NCBI GenBank assembly: GCA_963969595.1
Contig: OZ018418.1
Location: forward strand, 4,531,001-4,595,000
DNA length: 64,000 nucleotides
Reading direction: 5' to 3'
Origin: Neckera pumila
Taxonomy: Eukaryota; Streptophyta; Bryopsida; Hypnales; Neckeraceae
Shown here: piece by piece, positions 58,986-64,000 of the stretch
Numbering within the stretch: position 1 is the stretch's first letter
Layout of the letters: every line of letters begins with the position of its first letter
Translations under genes and position numbers: made by a program
Notes under the pieces: generated by a model
The model's input: the letters and a program-made list of their open reading frames with translations, nothing else
What the model was told of the DNA's origin: nothing
Database searches by the model: none

Positions 58986-60338
58986 TTGTTGACTCGCTGT
59001 GTAGTTGCTGACATTAATTTTGCCCATCCTACAAACTCTCCAGCAAATTTCACGGAGGGAGCAACTAGCCAAGCCATCTGCTCAGCAAAGGCTAGTGATT
59101 GGGGAGGTGCTGGGGGGTCCAAAATGGGAGAAGATATTGATCTCGAAGAAGGCATAGAACCAAAGGAGAAGAACAAGAGACCCTGGAATGAAATAGAGAG
59201 TCCGGCCTTCAAATTGAAGCCAAGAAAAAAGAAAAAGAAAACGAACAAAGCTTTCACCAACAACAACATGGATGAAGAGCCTGAATTCAATTCAGAGTCC
59301 GAGTCTAGTGAAGATGGGCTCGCAAAAAGGTGTTGAACCTGCCTTCTAGCTCTGGTACCAATATTTTGGACGGAGATGATGGAGCTACCACTCTTTTGGG
59401 CGAAGATGATGCGGATGATGAAGTAAGCAAATTACCATTCAGAAAGTCTTGGAACCCAATTGATATTAATCTCCATAAACTGCCGCTCTCAAGGCTATTA
59501 CGTGGACCACGGGATGATCACACATCCAATGTAAAGGCTTGGGTGTCAAATCCAGTTGGAGAAACTAGGGGGGGCAAGTTGAAAGGAAAAGGACGCAGCA
59601 GAGGGGGTTGGAGTAGTTCCGGGATATGCTGGAGATGGGATGGATGCAGATGACGGAGATGTTGAGGGGAAGCCTGAAGGGTCAGGAGCTGAGCTCAAGG
59701 AAGTGGTGCCTTCAAATGAAGGCTCAAATTGTCAACTCAAAGAGAAGGGGACTCTTGATGTAGGGGAGGAGATGGAAGTTTGGGAGGCAATTGTTGGGAA
59801 CGAAAAGGGCAACAATGAGGGAATTATTATGGAGGGGAAAGACAATGATGAGGGAACTGTTGGGGGCAAAAAACACAACGGTGAAGGATTCGTTGTGGAC
59901 AAAACCGGTTTTGAAGAGCGAGATGCTAGGGAGGGGATTGGTTCTGATCAGGGGGGTTCTGTTGAAACAAAGGATGAAGGTGACAGTGACCTAACAGGAT
60001 TAGAGGAAGAGAACCTTCTGGAAGTGGATCTGCAAGCTAGATCACAGGAAGAATAGAAGCAACTCAAGGGAGTGGCCCCTCAATCTGCCAAAGTGAGTAA
60101 ACCGAAGAAGAAGACAAAGGTTCCGAAAGAGGGTAAGAAGAATTGCAAGGTGGTGGAAGTCAAAGAGGAGGCCACCACATCGATAGAGAAACTTCATAGT
60201 TCAGAGCATAGTTCTTTTTCTAAATTGAAAAAGATAGCTGCTGGGGGGGTAGATGACAATGGTGAGGCGGTAGCCCCCATCGTGGACCCCAACCCAATCC
60301 TTTCACCTCCAGGTCGGAGAAATACGAGGTTGCAGTAG
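58986..60338 (+). pseudogene. Charged low-complexity coding region, probably 5' exons of the SUVR-like remnant
   Basis: Four plus-strand pieces follow one another with frameshifts near 59330 and 59640 and a stop at 60056. They read FKLKPRKKKKKTNKAFTN, then LHKLPLSRLLRGPRDD, then a long Gly/Glu/Asp-rich run (GIIMEGKDNDEGTVGGKKHN), then Lys-rich KVSKPKKKTKVPKEGKKN and finally LSPPGRRNTRLQ. SUVR proteins have a long disordered, charged linker before the pre-SET domain, and this block lies directly upstream of one, so it may be that linker. There is no positive domain match. Nonsense and frameshift mutations mark it as decayed. Confidence 0.4.
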
Positions 60339-60597
60339 GGGAACTTGACAATGTCTACACAGGTAGACAAAGCACTGTCAAGAAAGTGTCAACGCTCTTA
60401 GTGTTTGTTTGTTTTTTCAAGTTTGCAGTTTTGGTTAGAATCGCCGTTAGCTACATAGGAGGCATACAGGCAAAGCTTTGTATATTGCCTTCAAAGCAGA
60501 GGCTCCTGAAACAGAGACTACATTTTCATGAACCAGACTTCTTTGTGGATTGCTCTAGTCTTTTCTAATGTGGGATGTTTGTATGTGTTTAATGTAG

Positions 60598-61593
60598 GTT
60601 TGTCCATTGTACTGTGCTGAAGACTTGTCTTGGGGCTTGGAGGCGCTTCCAATTCATGTAGCTTTGCATGATTCACCAATGCGTTCTTTCAAGTATATGA
60701 CTTGTAGTATGGTCCACAGCAATGCTCGCTTAAATCCTTCCATATTTGGATTGAGGAAAGGTGAGTTCTATATTTGTGGCACAAAAGATTGTTTGATTGC
60801 AATGGTTCCTTATCAGTGTACAAAGGAAACTGGCAATGAATTTGCCTACAAGCCTGGTGGTTTGTTGAAGGACCATTTTCTACAAAGTAGTCGTGATGTA
60901 GGTAGGACTTTCATTAGGGAGTATAATGTTAAATGTGGATGCCATAGTAAATGTGGTAATCGTGTTCAGCAGGAGATGAAGTATTCAGTAGAGGTGTTCC
61001 TTACAAAGCACATGGGATGCGGTATTTAAGCTGTTAAGTCTATCCCCAAAGGTGCGTATGTATTGAGATGATTGGGAAGATATTGACAAATTGTGAGATG
61101 GCTACAAGGAACCTTGTAGTCCGTGATGGTCTATCATATGCTTTGTAGCTTGATGCTGATTGGACCACTGAACAAAAATTGAACAACAATACGGTGTTGT
61201 GCTAGGATGCCACTCAGTATGGAAACGTCGGAAGATTCTTGAATCACAGGTAAGACAATTAGGATGTCTTAAAGAATGTTCAAGGTTATTTTATTACATA
61301 TCAGATGTCTAGTTGGCATTGCACTACTTTCATGCAGATGTGGAGATGCAAACCTTATGGATATGCCTGTGAAGATTGAAAACGCTGGGAAGGACTTTTA
61401 CCATGTGGCATTTTTTACAAAACAAAAGATTCATGCAAAGGAGGGTTGACATGGGATTATGGCATTGATTTCCTAAATCAGGATCCAGATTTGCCATCCT
61501 TTGCTTGTAAATGTAGGAGCAAATTGAGTAGTGATAGTAGTTCACAATGTTTTTAAATCCAGTACAAGCCAAGTGGTAGGCAGCCCAAAGCAG
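60598..61593 (+). pseudogene. SUVR1/2/4-like histone H3K9 methyltransferase (pre-SET/SET) pseudogene
   Basis: Two exons. Exon 60598-61249 follows TTTAATGTAG and begins CPLYCAEDLSWGLEALPI, continuing with CLIAMVPYQCTKETGNEFAY and GLLKDHFLQ, then REYNVKCGCHSKCGNRVQQ, all typical of the SUVR pre-SET region. SET motifs follow: SIPKGAYV, EMIGKILTN, LDADW and DATQYGNVGRFLNHR. An 88-bp intron (61250-61337, GTAAG...GCAG) splits the Arg codon so that exon 2 restores NHRCGDANLMDMPVKIE, matching the family's NHRC-DANL. Exon 2 adds FYHVAFFTKQKIHAKEGLTW and DYGIDF. Lesions: TAA 61027, a one-base deletion near 61060, TAG 61146, TAG 61203, TAA 61554, and several expected cysteines are absent. Plant SUVR proteins methylate H3K9 or act in transposon silencing; this copy cannot encode one. 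Confidence 0.9.
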
Positions 61594-64000
61594 GTAAGAT
61601 TAAATTAATGGATTATATTTCAGTATGGGAATGTATTCCACTAATATAATTTTACCTGTAATGTGTTAGCTCCCACTTTGATTGTGCTAGCTTTGACTTA
61701 CCTTGTGCAGATTTGATTTTCTAGGCAAAAGTATGGAGGTGGTTTGAATAGGGAGCTGTTGTATAATGGTGAGACTTTTTTTTTATTTTAGGATGTATTA
61801 GAATACATTGCCTTCTAGAAATTGGTACATGTAATATTTGAGTTACTTTTAATTATCCTAAACCCTAAACTTGTATACTTTGTGAATTGTATGACAATTT
61901 TGACAAAGCAATGCTCAAGTTCTTTGATGTTTTTGTCAATGCATTTAAATAAGAAGGGTAGAGTTCAAATTGTAGTTTTGAAATAAAATCCTTGTTTAGT
62001 CGATAAGACATGTTTTGAACCTAAACATTTTGATTTTTGATTTGATTTGTATATGGATTGTGTCATGCAAACGATATTGTCTCTATTGTCTTCAGTATCT
62101 TGATGTAGGTGTAGCTTAGAAAAGTATTACAAATCATTCCTCTATTATGAACCATTCCTCTATTTCCTTGGAGGGTAAGATCAAGAATTTTAAATCTGTG
62201 TTTGCTCCTAATTCTAATGTTGGGAAAATGTGGTCTACAATTTATTTATTTTCTCCTATTTTATTTTGGTAGAATCTCAATTCAACTACTTAACATAAAC
62301 AAGTAGAAAACCAAAAACAATAGTGCAAAAATCTAAACACTAAAAAATCCTAAACCCAAAAATGTAGTCAAACAAGGTGCAACAAAATTTGTTTTATTCA
62401 CTTTAAATACATATATTTTACAATCTACATGGTCAAAGTTTATGAATGTCTTTCACAAATTCATATAATAGTCAAATATAAGATCTTATGGTTAGATATG
62501 CAAAAAAAAACAATTTTATTAAAGTTCTTTTTTTTTGCCTATAAAAATGATAGTTTTCAGTGTTTTTTGATAGGAAAAACACCTTGGTCCTCTAGGAGTT
62601 AAGCATATGGGATTATATTTTACTAGAATCTGGAATGTTTTTACATACCCCCTTTGGCCTCAGTTGATCTTTGCTTCCACTTTTCTTAATGTTATTGTCG
62701 CATAGAAGTGATCTTTCCATTGCTCAAAATTGGTCATTTTTATTTTTGAAGATTTAGAAAATGGATATCAATTTCTTTGAAATGTTCAAGAATGGGTTGA
62801 AATAACATTATTATTATCTACTATCTTGAACTTATTTTTGGTCAAACTACAAGATCATTTCAGACGGAGGGAGTGTAATTGACTTCTTTCAATTTAGAAA
62901 AAGAAATCAATAAACAATACAGTCAATCTTGTGAGTTTTGTTTGATATTAACTTCTAAAGTTGTTTGACTGTGTTTTCACTAAGAATGCTCAAAAACTAT
63001 CATTTCTAGAGCAAGTACCAATTTTTTCTCAAAAATACACTAAATTTGCTAGTATTTGAATGAAAATAAATATGAAAAGACAAATTTGTGGACAAAAATG
63101 CACATGTGAATGATTCTATCCATATTTTCCTAGGTAGAGTCATTATAAGATGCATGTTCTTCTACCATCATAAAAAACAACACCCTAAATCATAGGGGTT
63201 ATTAGAATCCTTCAAGAATTTGCATTCATGGCTTGAAGTACCTACATACAAGTGATGAAAAAGTCTATTTTGAAATAGTCTATTTTTCATGGAATTTTTA
63301 CTATGAATATGAAACATGTTTGGTAAGAATTTAGTGACTTGTTCTAAAGAAATGATATTAGTCTAGGGTACAAAATGGTCAATTTCGTTAAAGTGGCAAC
63401 ATTCCATTACAATGGCACATTATTTCAGTTCAAAACGGCCGTTTTGAAATGTAAACCTGGCATACATTCTAAAAATGTCCTAGATATGTAAAAATCTATA
63501 CCATCCCTATATTTTTTAGAATAATTGGTCTGAAATCTATCTAGTTCTTAGATGTTTGAAATCTCCAACAGTCTTCTAAAGATGTCTGGAATCTATGTCT
63601 GATTTAGATGTTTAGAGCGGGTGGTTTGAAAAAATGGTACAAGGAATATGGCACAATAAAAATATGGCATTAAGAATACTACCATTTTAACAAAATTGGC
63701 CATCAAAGTGCTTGGGTTTATTTATTTTTTTGTACCCATCATCAAATTCAATTCTTATGGAACTTATTTTACAAATGGTATGGGCCAAGAGAGAATTGTT
63801 AAGCAAACTTAGTGGAGAATTGACGACAGAAAATATCTTGTGGTACAAATTATATTGAAGTTGTATTCCCAAACAATATTTAAAAAAAACTTAATATATA
63901 AATCATAACATGAAGCTCGCTTGTATATGTATATTTCAAACATTTTAAATCTTTCAGGATTTATTGTTTGGTATTATTTGGTATTGTTTGGTATAGTTCA
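61594..64000. other. No gene seen
   Basis: AT-rich and stop-rich. A GTAAGATT donor follows the SUVR-like exon at 61594, but no further exon is recognisable. CCTAAACCCTAAAC occurs at about 61858. No repeat array or RNA gene was seen. Confidence 0.5.

Overview
The window looks like nuclear DNA of a land plant with a large, transposon-rich, AT-rich genome. The evidence is one intact plant-specific GRAS regulator carrying a perfect 21-nt miR171 target site, plant-type CACTA DNA transposons, a SUVR-type histone methyltransferase remnant with plant introns, and many tandem repeats. I cannot tell fern, lycophyte, moss or seed plant apart from this sequence. There are no rRNA, tRNA, CRISPR or bacterial-style operons.

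Layout. 1-13 kb: no gene; one 67-codon coding remnant, a long inverted repeat (5.1-6.3 kb) followed by a 550-bp C-rich minisatellite (6.5-7.0 kb), and a 61-bp tandem repeat at 10.0-10.25 kb. 15-18 kb: a decayed CACTA transposase on the minus strand, recognisable piece by piece. 21.7-22.6 kb and 31.8-32.1 kb: two non-autonomous CACTA-type elements, the second with perfect termini and a 3-bp target duplication. 23.3-24.4 kb: an unassigned decayed coding stretch. 27.5-30.1 kb (minus): the HAIRY MERISTEM / SCL6-type GRAS gene, the only clearly functional gene. 32.9-36.1 kb: a decayed intron-containing gene of unknown type. 37.2-39.4 kb: an LTR-type end with a tRNA-Asp-like primer binding site, closely followed by a protein-kinase-like remnant. 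44.0-45.6 kb: a decayed hydrophilic protein region. 45.65-49.17 kb: a compositionally distinct CCGGA/CpG-rich block with a 681-codon minus-strand frame broken by one TAG. 49.15-50.7 kb: another decayed unknown gene. 50.7-54.6 kb: three tandem-repeat families, including seven 95-bp units each built round a palindrome. 55.8-61.6 kb (plus): a decayed gene or genes ending in a SUVR1/2/4-like pre-SET/SET domain with several nonsense codons and a frameshift.

The single live gene should act in meristem maintenance under miR171 control; nearly everything else is transposon-derived or pseudogenic. I found no clear new biological system. The parts that most deserve a second look are the TAG-interrupted CpG-rich frame, the palindromic 95-bp satellite, the kinase-like remnant beside a retroelement primer site, and the unknown gene at 55.8-57.4 kb.
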